From Actinomycetales bacterium (GTDB lineage Bacteria; Actinomycetota; Actinomycetes; Actinomycetales; JAHECE01), in contig JARKOU010000079.1 in assembly GCA_029975645.1 (NCBI GenBank), forward strand, positions 1 through 34,025: 34,025 nt of DNA, in the 5' to 3' direction. The notes below the pieces were generated by a model. That model searched no databases and was not told the origin of the DNA. It worked only from the letters and a program-made list of their open reading frames with translations. Shown piece after piece: positions 21,440 to 29,109 of this stretch. The position numbers were made by a program, and so were the translations under genes. The number at the start of each line of letters is the position of its first letter. The stretch's first letter is position 1.

Positions 21440-22447
21440 GTGCTCATTGCACAGCGCCCCACCCTGACCGAGGAGAAGGTCTCGGAGAACCGCTCCCGGT
21501 TCGTGCTCGAGCCCCTCGAGCCGGGCTTCGGGTACACCCTCGGCAACTCCCTTCGCCGCACGTTGCTGTCCTCCATCCCGGGGGCGGCGGTGACGAGCAT
21601 CCGCATCGACGGCGTGCTGCACGAGTTCAGCACCGTGCCGGGTGTGAAGGAAGACGTCACCGAGATCATCCTCAGCATCAAGAACCTCGTGGTCTCCTCC
21701 GAGTTCGACGAGCCGGTCGTCATGTACCTGCGCAAGCAGGGCCCAGGCGTGGTGACGGCGGCCGACATCACCCCGCCCAGCGGCGTCGAGGTGCACAACA
21801 CGGACCTCCACCTCGCCACGCTGAACGCGAAGGGCAAGCTCGAGGTCGAGCTGACGGTCGAGCGCGGGCGCGGCTACGTCTCCGCGGCGCAGAACAAGCA
21901 GGCCGACGCCGAGATCGGCCGGATCCCGGTGGACTCGATCTACTCGCCGGTCCTCAAGGTCACGTACAAGGTCGAGGCCACCCGCGTGGAGACGCGTACG
22001 GACTTCGACAAGTTGATCGTTGACGTCGAGACCAAGCCCGCCATCACCCCGCGGGATGCGGTGGCCTCGGCCGGACGCACGCTCGTGGAGCTGTTCGGGC
22101 TCGCCCGGGAGCTCAACGTCGAGGCGGAGGGCATCGAGATCGGCCCGTCGCCGTCCGACGCCGCGCTCGCCGCGGACCTCGCCCTTCCCATCGAGGACCT
22201 CGACCTGACGATCCGGTCCTACAACTGCCTCAAGCGCGAGGGGATCCACTCGGTGGGCGAACTCGTGGCCCGCAGCGAGGCGGACCTCCTGGACATCCGC
22301 AACTTCGGCGCGAAGTCCATCACGGAGGTCAAGGAGAAGCTCGCCGGCCTGGGCCTCGCGCTGAAGGACAGCCCCGCCGACTTCGACCCGTCCCTGGTGG
22401 CCGACGCGTACGACGGCGACGGCGACTTCGACGACGAGCAGTACTGA
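21440..22447 (+). CDS. rpoA: RNA polymerase alpha subunit
   Basis: A 335-residue alpha subunit. The N-terminal dimerisation domain contains [20 protein letters not shown] and the assembly region [18 protein letters not shown]. After a linker, the C-terminal domain (about 245-310) has the DNA- and activator-binding elements [18 protein letters not shown] and [17 protein letters not shown]. The tail is acidic ([12 protein letters not shown]). The start is GTG 21440, with AAAGGA about 10 nt upstream. Confidence 0.98.
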   Translation: MLIAQRPTLTEEKVSENRSRFVLEPLEPGFGYTLGNSLRRTLLSSIPGAAVTSIRIDGVLHEFSTVPGVKEDVTEIILSIKNLVVSSEFDEPVVMYLRKQGPGVVTAADITPPSGVEVHNTDLHLATLNAKGKLEVELTVERGRGYVSAAQNKQADAEIGRIPVDSIYSPVLKVTYKVEATRVETRTDFDKLIVDVETKPAITPRDAVASAGRTLVELFGLARELNVEAEGIEIGPSPSDAALAADLALPIEDLDLTIRSYNCLKREGIHSVGELVARSEADLLDIRNFGAKSITEVKEKLAGLGLALKDSPADFDPSLVADAYDGDGDFDDEQY

Positions 22448-22496
22448 CGCGCCGGTTCACGCCGACGAGAACCGACTTCAGACCTAGGAGAACGAC

Positions 22497-23045
22497 ATGC
22501 CCACGCCCGCCAAGGGTCCGCGCCTCGGGGGCAGCCCGGCGCACGAGCGGCTGATCCTGGCCAACCTGGCCACCGCGCTCTTCGAGCACGGCCGCATCAC
22601 CACCACGGAGACCAAGGCCAAGCGGCTCCGCCCGCTCGCCGAGCGCCTCGTCACGATCGCCAAGCGCGGCGACCTCGCCTCGCGCCGGCGCGTGCTTCGG
22701 GTTGTCCGGGACAAGGGCGTGGTCCACGTCCTGTTCACCGAGATCGCCCCGCAGATGGCGGAGCGGCAGGGTGGCTACACCCGGATCACCAAGATCGGCC
22801 CGCGCAAGGGCGACAACGCCCCCATGGCCGTCATCGAGCTCGTCACCGAGCCGGTGAGCCCCAAGCAGGCCGTGGTGCGCGAGGCGACCAGGGCGGCGGC
22901 CAAGGCCGCTCCCGCGGCGAGCGCCGCTGCTTCGCCGGTGGTCGCAGCCGCTCCGGTGGTCGAGGACGCCCCGGTCGAGGACGCGGCCGTGGAGGCCGAG
23001 GCCGTCGAGGCGCCGGTGGACGACGCGCCCGCCACCAAGGCCTGA
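22497..23045 (+). CDS. rplQ: 50S ribosomal protein L17 with an acidic tail
   Basis: Residues 1-120 are L17, at the tunnel exit: [20 protein letters not shown] and [20 protein letters not shown] are canonical. The following 62 residues are low-complexity Ala/Val/Pro with many Glu and Asp ([20 protein letters not shown]), making 182 residues. Such tails occur in actinobacterial L17, but the length varies. TAGGAG lies 8-9 nt before the ATG. It closes the ribosomal block and is followed by a terminator. Confidence 0.97.
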   Translation: MPTPAKGPRLGGSPAHERLILANLATALFEHGRITTTETKAKRLRPLAERLVTIAKRGDLASRRRVLRVVRDKGVVHVLFTEIAPQMAERQGGYTRITKIGPRKGDNAPMAVIELVTEPVSPKQAVVREATRAAAKAAPAASAAASPVVAAAPVVEDAPVEDAAVEAEAVEAPVDDAPATKA

Positions 23046-23058
23046 TCTCGTACGACCC

Positions 23059-23112
23059 ACGCGTGCGGTCGTCGGAGGAGCCCCGCGGGGCCCCATCGAC
23101 GGCCGCACGCGT
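23059..23112 (+). terminator. Terminator after rplQ
   Basis: Sixteen-base arms (23059-23074 and 23097-23112, one G-U pair) enclose a second stem, GCCCC/GGGGC (23080-23091). The structure begins 14 nt after the rplQ stop and marks the end of the ribosomal protein cluster. Confidence 0.8.
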
Positions 23113-23130
23113 CGTTGTCCGACGGCGTAC

Positions 23131-23191
23131 CGTGGCGACGTGAACCGTTCGGTGGCGACGTGAACCGTCCGGGTGGCGACCTGAACCGTCC
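23131..23191 (+). repeat. Tandem repeat array 1, three copies of about 20 nt
   Basis: Copies lie at 23131-23150, 23151-23170 and 23172-23191 and follow the pattern GGTGGCGACGTGAACCGTCC with one to three differences. The array begins 18 nt after the rplQ terminator and runs into the start of the hydrolase gene. The copies are directly adjacent, without spacers. Confidence 0.85.
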
Positions 23192-23960
23192 GGGTGTGGT
23201 GCTGCTCCACGGACTCCGGGGGTCGGCAAGCCTGTGGCGCCAGCAGGTGGAATCCCTGCGCACGGCCGGCTACCGCGTCGAGGCGATCGACCTTCCCGGC
23301 CACGGCACCCGGCGGGGTGAGCGCTTCACCCTCGCGGGCGCCGTCGCCCTGCTGGAGTCTGCGTGCGATCGGCTCGCCGAGCTCACCGGAACCGTTCTGG
23401 TGGTGGGGCAGTCCCTGGGCGGGTACGTCGGACTCCACTGGGCGGCGCGCACCCGCGTCCCGCTCGCCGGTGTCCTCGCGGCGGCCTGCAGCACCACTCC
23501 GGTCGGTCCCGCGCTGGGCGGGTATCGGCTCATGGCCGGGGCGGTCGCGCTGCTTCCGGACAAGGGTGCGTGGCTCAACGACCGGATGGCGGCGTTGACG
23601 CTGCCCGAGCAGGGTGCCCGCGACGCCGCCGCGGGCGGATACGCCCTGGACGTCATGCAGGACACGCTGCGTGCGTTGCGGCCCGTTCGGCCGATCGAGG
23701 ACATCCGAGCGCTCGGCGCCGTGCCCGTCTGGATCGTCAACGGTGCGCTCGACCACTTCCGGGCCCAGGAACGCGCCTACCTGAGGGCCGCGCAGAACGG
23801 TCGGCTCGTGGTGGTGCCCCGGGTCAAGCACCTCGTCTCGCTGGAGGCGCCGGTGGCGTTCACGCGCATCGTCTTCGAGATGCTCGACCACGTGGAGGGC
23901 CGTCGGCACCCGCGCCACGTCAGCGGGTCGGCAGGCTCCACGCGCGCACACCGCCGATGA
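23160..23960 (+). CDS. Alpha/beta-hydrolase fold protein
   Basis: A 266-residue protein of the alpha/beta-hydrolase superfamily. Seen with the GTG 23160 start: the oxyanion-hole motif LLHGLRGS (15-22), the nucleophile elbow GQSLGG with Ser85, a candidate acid in NGALDHF and a candidate catalytic His in VKHLVSLEAP. No signal peptide, so it is probably cytosolic. Such proteins act as esterases, lipases or related enzymes; the substrate is unknown. The start is uncertain: GTG 23160 lies inside a tandem repeat, a TTG at 23115 would add 15 residues, and neither has a good ribosome binding site. The 3' end overlaps the convergent ROK gene by 41 nt. Confidence 0.82.
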   Translation: MNRPGGDLNRPGVVLLHGLRGSASLWRQQVESLRTAGYRVEAIDLPGHGTRRGERFTLAGAVALLESACDRLAELTGTVLVVGQSLGGYVGLHWAARTRVPLAGVLAAACSTTPVGPALGGYRLMAGAVALLPDKGAWLNDRMAALTLPEQGARDAAAGGYALDVMQDTLRALRPVRPIEDIRALGAVPVWIVNGALDHFRAQERAYLRAAQNGRLVVVPRVKHLVSLEAPVAFTRIVFEMLDHVEGRRHPRHVSGSAGSTRAHRR

Positions 23961-24681
23961 TGCCCGCGGAGTTCGGCACCACGACGACGTCGTCGCCCAT
24001 CTTCTCCAGGACGGTCGGCACGATGCGCCGGCCGTTCCCGCCACCCACGTAGACGCGGTCCCAGAGCACCACGGGCCGGAGCGCCTCGAGGACGCGGCGG
24101 ACGCGCCGGGACCAGTGGGCGTCGCCGAGCCGGATGCGCTCGTGCTCTCCGATGTACATGTCGTAGGACAGGCCCCACCGCATGGGCGCCTGGGAGAGCT
24201 CGAGGTGGGGAGCGAGCATCCCGCCGTCGTACATGGCGTTCCCGAGGCCCGTGCCCAGGGTGATCACCATCTCCAGGCCGGCGCCGGCGATCACCCCGGC
24301 ACCGTGGACCTCGGCGTCGTTCAGGACGAGCGCGGGGACCCCGAGGGCGTGGGCGACGGCGCCACGCATGTCGAAGCCGGCCCACGCCTCGAGGAGCTCG
24401 GGGACCACGGTGGTCCGGGGTCCGGCGCGGGTCACGTAGTGCGGGGTGGCGACCACGACGCCGTGCCGGATCATGCCGGGCATCCCCACCGTCACGCGGG
24501 CCGCGGGGGGAAGGGAGCGGGCGAGGTCGGCGATCGTGGCGACGAGGCGCTCCGGGGGGAGGGGGTACGGGGTCGGGGTACGCGTCGGGTGGGCGTGCAT
24601 GGTGCCCTGGGCGTCGAGGACCGACGCCTTGATGCCGCCCCCGCCGCAGTCGACGGCGAGTGTCAGGAGGTCCTCGCCCAT
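23920..24681 (-). CDS. ROK family sugar kinase, polyphosphate-glucokinase-like
   Basis: A 253-residue protein of the ROK (ASKHA) superfamily. The phosphate-binding motif LAVDCGGGGIKASVLD (about 8-23), the sugar-site motif VLNDAEVHGAG and the second phosphate motif VITLGTGLG are present; the C-terminal adenosine-side motif is VYVGGGNGR. The ROK zinc motif (CxCGxxGCxE) is absent, and the length and layout resemble PPGK-type glucokinases that use polyphosphate or ATP. Phosphorylation of glucose is therefore likely but the phosphate donor is inferred. ATG 24681 gives MGEDLLTLAVD; the ribosome binding site is weak. Convergent with the hydrolase and divergent from pckG. Confidence 0.8.
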   Translation of the reverse strand: MGEDLLTLAVDCGGGGIKASVLDAQGTMHAHPTRTPTPYPLPPERLVATIADLARSLPPAARVTVGMPGMIRHGVVVATPHYVTRAGPRTTVVPELLEAWAGFDMRGAVAHALGVPALVLNDAEVHGAGVIAGAGLEMVITLGTGLGNAMYDGGMLAPHLELSQAPMRWGLSYDMYIGEHERIRLGDAHWSRRVRRVLEALRPVVLWDRVYVGGGNGRRIVPTVLEKMGDDVVVVPNSAGIIGGVRAWSLPTR

Positions 24682-24895
24682 TCCCCGGACGCTACCCCGC
24701 GCTCCGGGCCGACTATGGACGAACGCCACCTGCGCCGCCGCCAGAGCGGCGCGGGAGGCGTTTGGTCCTACCCGACGGCAGGTGCGGACCATGATGCTAG
24801 GCACACCTCCCGACGGCACCGACGCCGGGATCGCCGCCGCGTGGTGACCTGTACCCCGCGCCGGGTCACCACACGGGGGAAGGACCGAGGAGACC
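24682..24895. other. Divergent intergenic region ROK kinase / pckG
   Basis: This 214-nt gap must hold the promoters of both divergent genes. A weak imperfect inverted repeat flanks a small GC stem at about 24718-24766 (GGAC-AA-CGCC against GGCG-TTTGGTCC). No convincing -35/-10 pair was found. GGGGGAAGGACCGAGGAG before 24896 gives pckG a good ribosome binding site. Confidence 0.45.
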
Positions 24896-26767
24896 ATGAC
24901 CGACATCGACAGAGTCCTCGACGAGGCCGGCCTGCACAACACTCGCGTGCACGACTACGTGCGGTACTGGTTCGACCTCACCGGCGCCGCGCGCATCGAG
25001 GTGGTCAGCGCAGCCGACGACGAGCGCCTCATCGCGGAGTCCCTGGCAGCCGGGGAGATCGTGCCGGCGGGCGACGGCCTGTACTACTCGCGCTCGTACT
25101 ACAAGGACACCGCGCGCTCGGAAGAGCGCACCGTGGTGGCCACGAGCAACCCTGCCGACAAGGGCGTCTACAACAACTGGCGGCCCGCCGCGGAGATGAA
25201 GTCCCTGCAGGAAGAGCGCATGCGCGGGGCGTCGACCGGCAAGACGATGTATGTGATCCCGTACCTCATGGCTCCTCCCGGGTCCCCGCTCGAGGACTAC
25301 GCGGGAGGTGTCGAGCTCACCGACAACCGCACCGTGGTGCTCCACATGATCCGCATGGCCCGGGTGGGCCCGCAGTTCATCGACAACCTCACGCACCCGG
25401 ACCGCTTCGTGCGGGCGGTACACGTGACCGGGGACCTCGAGAACCTCGGCCAGGGCACGCCCGAGGACCAGCGGTACTTCGTCACCGTCGCCGACGAGCG
25501 TCTGATCCTCCACTACGGCTCGTCCTACGGAGGCAACGCCCTGCTCGGGAAGATCGCCCACGGCCTCCGGCAGGCCTGCTACGACGGCTGGGCGTCCGGT
25601 CAGTTCCTGTCGGAGCAGTTCATGCTCATCGGGATCCGGGACAAGGTGACGGGCCGCAAGTACCACGTCTGCGGCGGGTTCCCGAGCGCCTCGGGCAAGA
25701 CCAACCTGGCGATGATGCTCGCGCCGGACGCCCTGGGCGACCGGTACTACGTCGAGTTCTTCGGCGACGACATCGCGTGGATCTGGGTGAACCCCGAGGA
25801 CGGCCGCGTCTACGCGATGAACCCCGAGAACGGGGTGTTCGGCGTGGCCAAGGACACGAACGAGGTGTCGAACCCGACGGCGCTCGCCGCCATCGCGCCC
25901 GGGACCAAGACGTTGTTCACCAACGTCGCGTACAACGAGGCCACCCAGGAGGTCTGGTGGGAGGGGCGCACGCCCGACTACCCGGAGGACGTCACCGGCT
26001 GGCGCGACTGGAAGGGCAACCTCATCTCGGAACGGCCGATCGAGCACCAGCGGTCCGCTCTGGCCGGCGACACCTGGGCCCACCCGAACAGCCGCTTCAC
26101 CACGGCGATCGACAACGTGCCGAACGCCTCGCCCGACTTCCACGACCCCCGCGGGGTGCCGATCGACGCGATCATCTTCGGCGGCCGGTGCCGGGACCGA
26201 GAGCCGCTCATCCGGGCCATCACGGACCTGGCCGAGGGCGTGTACGACGGTCTCACCCTGGGCGCCGAGGCGACGTTCGCCGCGGAGGGCAAGGAGGGCC
26301 AGCTGCGCTACGACCCGATGTCCATGCGGCCCTTCATGGCCTACAGCGAGGGTGCCTATGCCGCCCACTGGCTGAGCATCCTCGGGGCAGCGCGGGAGCT
26401 CCCGATCTTCGCCCACGTCAACTGGTTCCAGCGGTGCCCCGACGGCCGGTACATCTGGCCGGGCTACCGGGAGAACCTCCGTCCGCTCCTGTGGCTGCTC
26501 GACCTCAAGGAGGGCCGGGTGAGCGGCCGCTCGACGCCGGTCGGGATCGTGCCGGCGCCCGGGGAGCTCATCCTCGAGGGCCTCGACCTGCCCGCCGGTG
26601 ACCTCGAGTCGCTGCTCGCGATCGACGTCGACCGGTGGCGCCGTGAGATGCAGATGCGCGAGGAGCACCTCGCCCAGTTCCACGGGCTCCCCGAGGAGAT
26701 CTGGGTGGCGCACCGGCGCGTGACCGGTGCCCTCGACGCCCAGACGCCGGTGCCCGCCGGCGCGTAA
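24896..26767 (+). CDS. pckG: Phosphoenolpyruvate carboxykinase, divergent GTP type
   Basis: A 623-residue member of the GTP-PEPCK family (oxaloacetate + GTP to PEP + CO2 + GDP), the gluconeogenic entry step. The fold is covered end to end: TARSEERT (72-79, the substrate-binding Arg region), NNWRPAAEM, GKTMYVIPYLM, SYGGNALLGK (210-219), P-loop FPSASGKTN (262-270), GDDIAW (290-295), NPENGVFGVA, and the guanine-site region NWFQRCPDGRYIWPGYREN. Compared from memory with canonical enzymes, the P-loop FPSACGKTN has Ser266 for Cys, the second Lys of GKK is Ile220, and the His of AEHML is Gln241; the last two positions bind Mn2+ in classical GTP-PEPCK. The GGR motif is kept (GGRCRDREPL). Activity is thus probable but not certain. 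A strong GGAG precedes the ATG. Confidence 0.85.
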   Translation: MTDIDRVLDEAGLHNTRVHDYVRYWFDLTGAARIEVVSAADDERLIAESLAAGEIVPAGDGLYYSRSYYKDTARSEERTVVATSNPADKGVYNNWRPAAEMKSLQEERMRGASTGKTMYVIPYLMAPPGSPLEDYAGGVELTDNRTVVLHMIRMARVGPQFIDNLTHPDRFVRAVHVTGDLENLGQGTPEDQRYFVTVADERLILHYGSSYGGNALLGKIAHGLRQACYDGWASGQFLSEQFMLIGIRDKVTGRKYHVCGGFPSASGKTNLAMMLAPDALGDRYYVEFFGDDIAWIWVNPEDGRVYAMNPENGVFGVAKDTNEVSNPTALAAIAPGTKTLFTNVAYNEATQEVWWEGRTPDYPEDVTGWRDWKGNLISERPIEHQRSALAGDTWAHPNSRFTTAIDNVPNASPDFHDPRGVPIDAIIFGGRCRDREPLIRAITDLAEGVYDGLTLGAEATFAAEGKEGQLRYDPMSMRPFMAYSEGAYAAHWLSILGAARELPIFAHVNWFQRCPDGRYIWPGYRENLRPLLWLLDLKEGRVSGRSTPVGIVPAPGELILEGLDLPAGDLESLLAIDVDRWRREMQMREEHLAQFHGLPEEIWVAHRRVTGALDAQTPVPAGA

Positions 26768-26784
26768 CTACCGGCGTCGCTCGG

Positions 26785-26828
26785 AGGCGCCCCTTCCCGG
26801 CCGGCCTGGCCGCGGGGGAGGGGCGCCT
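26785..26828. terminator. Terminator between pckG and truA
   Basis: Fourteen-base arms (26785-26798 and 26815-26828, one G-U pair) begin 17 nt after the pckG stop. The loop can form an inner GGCC/GGCC pairing. It lies between convergent genes and may work in both directions. Array 2 begins directly after it. Confidence 0.75.
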
Positions 26829-26831
26829 GCG

Positions 26832-26901
26832 CGTCTCGGCTGGCCAGGTGTCTCGGCCGGCCAGGGTGTCTGAGCCGGCCACGTGTCTCAGCCGGCCAGG
26901 G
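26832..26901. repeat. Tandem repeat array 2, four copies of 17-18 nt
   Basis: Copies at 26832-26848, 26849-26866, 26867-26883 and 26884-26901 follow TGTCTCGGCCGGCCAGGG with a few changes each. The fourth copy contains the stop codon and last residues of truA (minus strand). The unit is unrelated to array 1 by eye. Confidence 0.85.
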
Positions 26902-27775
26902 TGCGGACGGCCCGGGACTCCTCCGCGCGCGCGGCCAGGCCGGCGTCGTCCGGGTACGACACCTCTTCCAGGGTGAGCCCCCGGGGCGGAGCGACCGTGA
27001 CGCCCGGGTGGCGAAGCCCACCGGCGAGCACCTGCGCCGGCCACGTCGGCTCGCGCCTGCCCTCCCCGACGGCGAGGCACGCCCCCACCAGGGCTCGCAC
27101 CATCGAGTGGCAGAAGGCGTCGGCGCGCACGTGCGCGACGGCGAGGCCGTGCCCGTCCCGTTCCCAGCCGAACGCCAGAAGAGTGCGGATCGTCGTCGCG
27201 CCTTCGCGGGGCCGGCAGTACGCCGCGAAGTCGTGCTCGCCCAGCAGGCCGCGGGCCGCGGCGTCCATCGCGGGGACGTCGAGCGACCGTGGGTGCCAGG
27301 TCACCTCGGCCCGCCGGAGGGGGTCGCGGGCTGCGACGTCGTCGGCGATCCGGTAGGCGTAGCGCCGCCACAGCGCGGAGAAGCGGGCGTCGAAGCCGGG
27401 CGGCGCGGGTCGTGCGCGGTGGACGACGACGTCGGGTGGCACCACGGCCGCGAGGCGGCGGGTGACGGCGTCGCCCGGGCTGCGGGAGGCGCGGCCAGGG
27501 GCGGCGAGCCAGGCGTCCGCGGGCAGGTCCACGTGCGCGACCTGCCCGCGGGCATGCACCCCGGCGTCGGTGCGGCCGGCGACCACGAGGCGTGGGGCCT
27601 GCGGCAGGCGCAGCACGGTGGCCAGCGCCTCCTCCAGGACTGTCTGGACGGTGCGCAGCCCCGGCTGCCGGGCCCAGCCCGAGAACGCGGTGCCGTCATA
27701 GGCGAGGTCGAGCCGGATGCGGACCGCAGGGGCGCCGCCGTCCGGCTCGTCTGCGGGGCTCGTGGCCGGGGCCAC
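26888..27775 (-). CDS. truA: tRNA pseudouridine(38-40) synthase TruA
   Basis: A 295-residue TruA that isomerises uridines 38-40 in the tRNA anticodon stem. [20 protein letters not shown] opens the fold, [17 protein letters not shown] contains the catalytic Asp70, and [23 protein letters not shown] and [21 protein letters not shown] follow in order. GTG at 27775 is the last start before the fold; GGGAGG is directly adjacent, so spacing is poor and the start is uncertain. In many actinobacteria truA follows rplQ on the same strand; here it is on the other strand and separated from rplQ by three genes. Its last codons and stop lie in a tandem repeat. Confidence 0.92.
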   Translation of the reverse strand: MAPATSPADEPDGGAPAVRIRLDLAYDGTAFSGWARQPGLRTVQTVLEEALATVLRLPQAPRLVVAGRTDAGVHARGQVAHVDLPADAWLAAPGRASRSPGDAVTRRLAAVVPPDVVVHRARPAPPGFDARFSALWRRYAYRIADDVAARDPLRRAEVTWHPRSLDVPAMDAAARGLLGEHDFAAYCRPREGATTIRTLLAFGWERDGHGLAVAHVRADAFCHSMVRALVGACLAVGEGRREPTWPAQVLAGGLRHPGVTVAPPRGLTLEEVSYPDDAGLAARAEESRAVRTLAG

Positions 27776-27807
27776 CCTCCCGGGACCGGAGGCCGAGGGG
27801 CCGCCCG

Positions 27808-28293
27808 TCAGCGGTCCTCGTCCTCGGTCACGGGGAACTCGCCGTCCTCGCCCAGGGCCGCGTCGACGTCCACGTCGACGTCCTCGGTCTCGGCGGCGAG
27901 GTCCTCGAGGTCGACGATGTGCATCGCCGCCTCCTCGGCGCTGGCCGCGCCGCCCGCCACGCCCGCGTCCGAGGCGTAGATGTCCTGGGATCGCCACGAG
28001 TCGTCGTTCTCCACGAGCCGTCCGGCCCGATCCGGCTCGCGGCCGCGGGGTGCGCCGCCACCGGTGACCCACACGTCGGGTTCTTCCTCGGCGAGGCGCC
28101 GATCGAGGGTCTCGCCGAGGATCTCCTCGAGCGGGGTCTCGCCGTAGTGGTTGGACCGTGGGAAGTCGGGGGGTGAGTACCCCTCGTCGAGGAGGTCGTC
28201 GACGCCGCGGTCGAGGAGGGTGTCCTCGCGGGGAAGCTGGTTGGAGTCGCCCTCGCCGCTGAGGTAGCGCTCCGTCGCCTCGTAGTCGCTCAT
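27808..28293 (-). CDS. DUF5709 domain protein
   Basis: A 161-residue acidic, soluble protein of unknown function. It matches the actinobacterial DUF5709 pattern: [20 protein letters not shown] (about 26-45), [14 protein letters not shown] in the middle, AGRLVEND and the helix [12 protein letters not shown] near the end. The tail is strongly acidic ([20 protein letters not shown]). No signal peptide, membrane segment or catalytic motif is visible. ATG 28293 is used; GTG 28299 two codons upstream is possible. It is 32 nt upstream of truA on the same strand and probably co-transcribed. Confidence 0.85.
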   Translation of the reverse strand: MSDYEATERYLSGEGDSNQLPREDTLLDRGVDDLLDEGYSPPDFPRSNHYGETPLEEILGETLDRRLAEEEPDVWVTGGGAPRGREPDRAGRLVENDDSWRSQDIYASDAGVAGGAASAEEAAMHIVDLEDLAAETEDVDVDVDAALGEDGEFPVTEDEDR

Positions 28294-28333
28294 GGGCACA
28301 GCGTGTCACCTGGCTGCGGCGTCCGCACGGTTC

Positions 28334-28386
28334 ACCGGGAGCGGGTTTGCCGAGGTCGGTCGCGCCGGGAGCGCGTCTGACGCGAG
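28334..28386. repeat. Imperfect two-copy repeat upstream of DUF5709
   Basis: CCGGGAGCGGGTTTGCCGAG and CCGGGAGCGCGTCTGACGCG (starting at 28335 and 28365, 30 nt apart) resemble one another. The pair lies in the 317-bp gap 28294-28610 between divergent DUF5709 and rplM, together with the rplM promoter and leader. No gene is seen in the gap. Confidence 0.4.
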
Positions 28387-28434
28387 CGGTCCAGCGGCGC
28401 TCCGGACCGGCGTCGGTGGGGGTCCAGGGCGCTT

Positions 28435-28463
28435 TTGCCCGTGCGGCACGGGGACGGTACTCT
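28435..28463 (+). promoter_or_regulatory. rplM-rpsI promoter
   Basis: TTGCCC (28435-28440) and TACTCT (28458-28463) with a 17-bp spacer. Transcription would begin near 28470, giving a leader of about 140 nt. Confidence 0.6.
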
Positions 28464-28545
28464 GAGCAGTCGTTGTGCGTCCGTGGCAATCGGTCGGTGC
28501 TCCCACTCACCGAATCGCGTCCGGATCGCGCTCCGTGACCTCAGG

Positions 28546-28579
28546 GACGTCGTTCGCTCCGCAGCGTGGGGACGACGTC
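28546..28579 (+). promoter_or_regulatory. Leader hairpin of rplM
   Basis: GACGTCGT (28546-28553) pairs with ACGACGTC (28572-28579) and encloses a second stem CGCT/AGCG (28555-28558 with 28563-28566). It ends 31 nt before the rplM start. L13 leaders are known in other phyla; whether this is a comparable autoregulatory element is inference. Confidence 0.45.
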
Positions 28580-28610
28580 GGACACCAGCAGAGAAACGAA
28601 GGCTACGACT

Positions 28611-29054
28611 GTGCGCACGTACACCCCGAAGCCCGGCGACGTCGAGCGGACGTGGTACGTCATCGACGCGACCGACGTCGTCCTCGGCCGCCTGGCAAGC
28701 CAGGTCGCCACGCTGCTGCGGGGGAAGCACAAGCCGACCTTCGCGCCGCACGTGGACACCGGTGACTTCGTCATCGTCGTCAACGCCGACAAGGTGGCGC
28801 TCACCGGCAACAAGCGCGAGCAGAAGCTCGCCTACCGCCACTCCGGCTACCCGGGCGGCCTGCGCGCCGTCCCCTATGCCGAGTTGCTCGAGAAGCGTCC
28901 CGAGCGGGCCGTCGAGAAGGCCGTCCGCGGGATGCTGCCGAAGACGAGCCTCGGTCGCGACCAGCTCCGCAAGCTGAAGGTCTACGCCGGTGGCGAGCAC
29001 CCGCACGCCGCCCAGCAGCCGAAGCCCTTCCAGATCACCCCGGTCGCCCAGTAG
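28611..29054 (+). CDS. rplM: 50S ribosomal protein L13
   Basis: A 147-residue L13, an early 23S rRNA-binding assembly protein. [20 protein letters not shown] and [20 protein letters not shown] are the conserved start, and [13 protein letters not shown]-like [17 protein letters not shown] the end. GTG 28611 has GAAGG about 8 nt upstream (28598-28602). It forms the usual two-gene operon with rpsI, which begins 55 nt downstream. Confidence 0.97.
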   Translation: MRTYTPKPGDVERTWYVIDATDVVLGRLASQVATLLRGKHKPTFAPHVDTGDFVIVVNADKVALTGNKREQKLAYRHSGYPGGLRAVPYAELLEKRPERAVEKAVRGMLPKTSLGRDQLRKLKVYAGGEHPHAAQQPKPFQITPVAQ

Positions 29055-29109
29055 GCCCCCGCCTGCGCGCGCCGACTCGCCACGAGCACTGAAGGACACG
29101 AGGAGAACA

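Noticed and set aside
24115-26601. 828-codon plus-strand frame
   Set aside because: Runs antisense to the ROK gene and then out of frame with pckG; low-complexity Arg/Gly/Pro.
23131-26901. CRISPR array
   Set aside because: The repeat copies in both arrays are directly adjacent with no spacers, only 17-20 nt long and three or four in number, and no cas genes are near.
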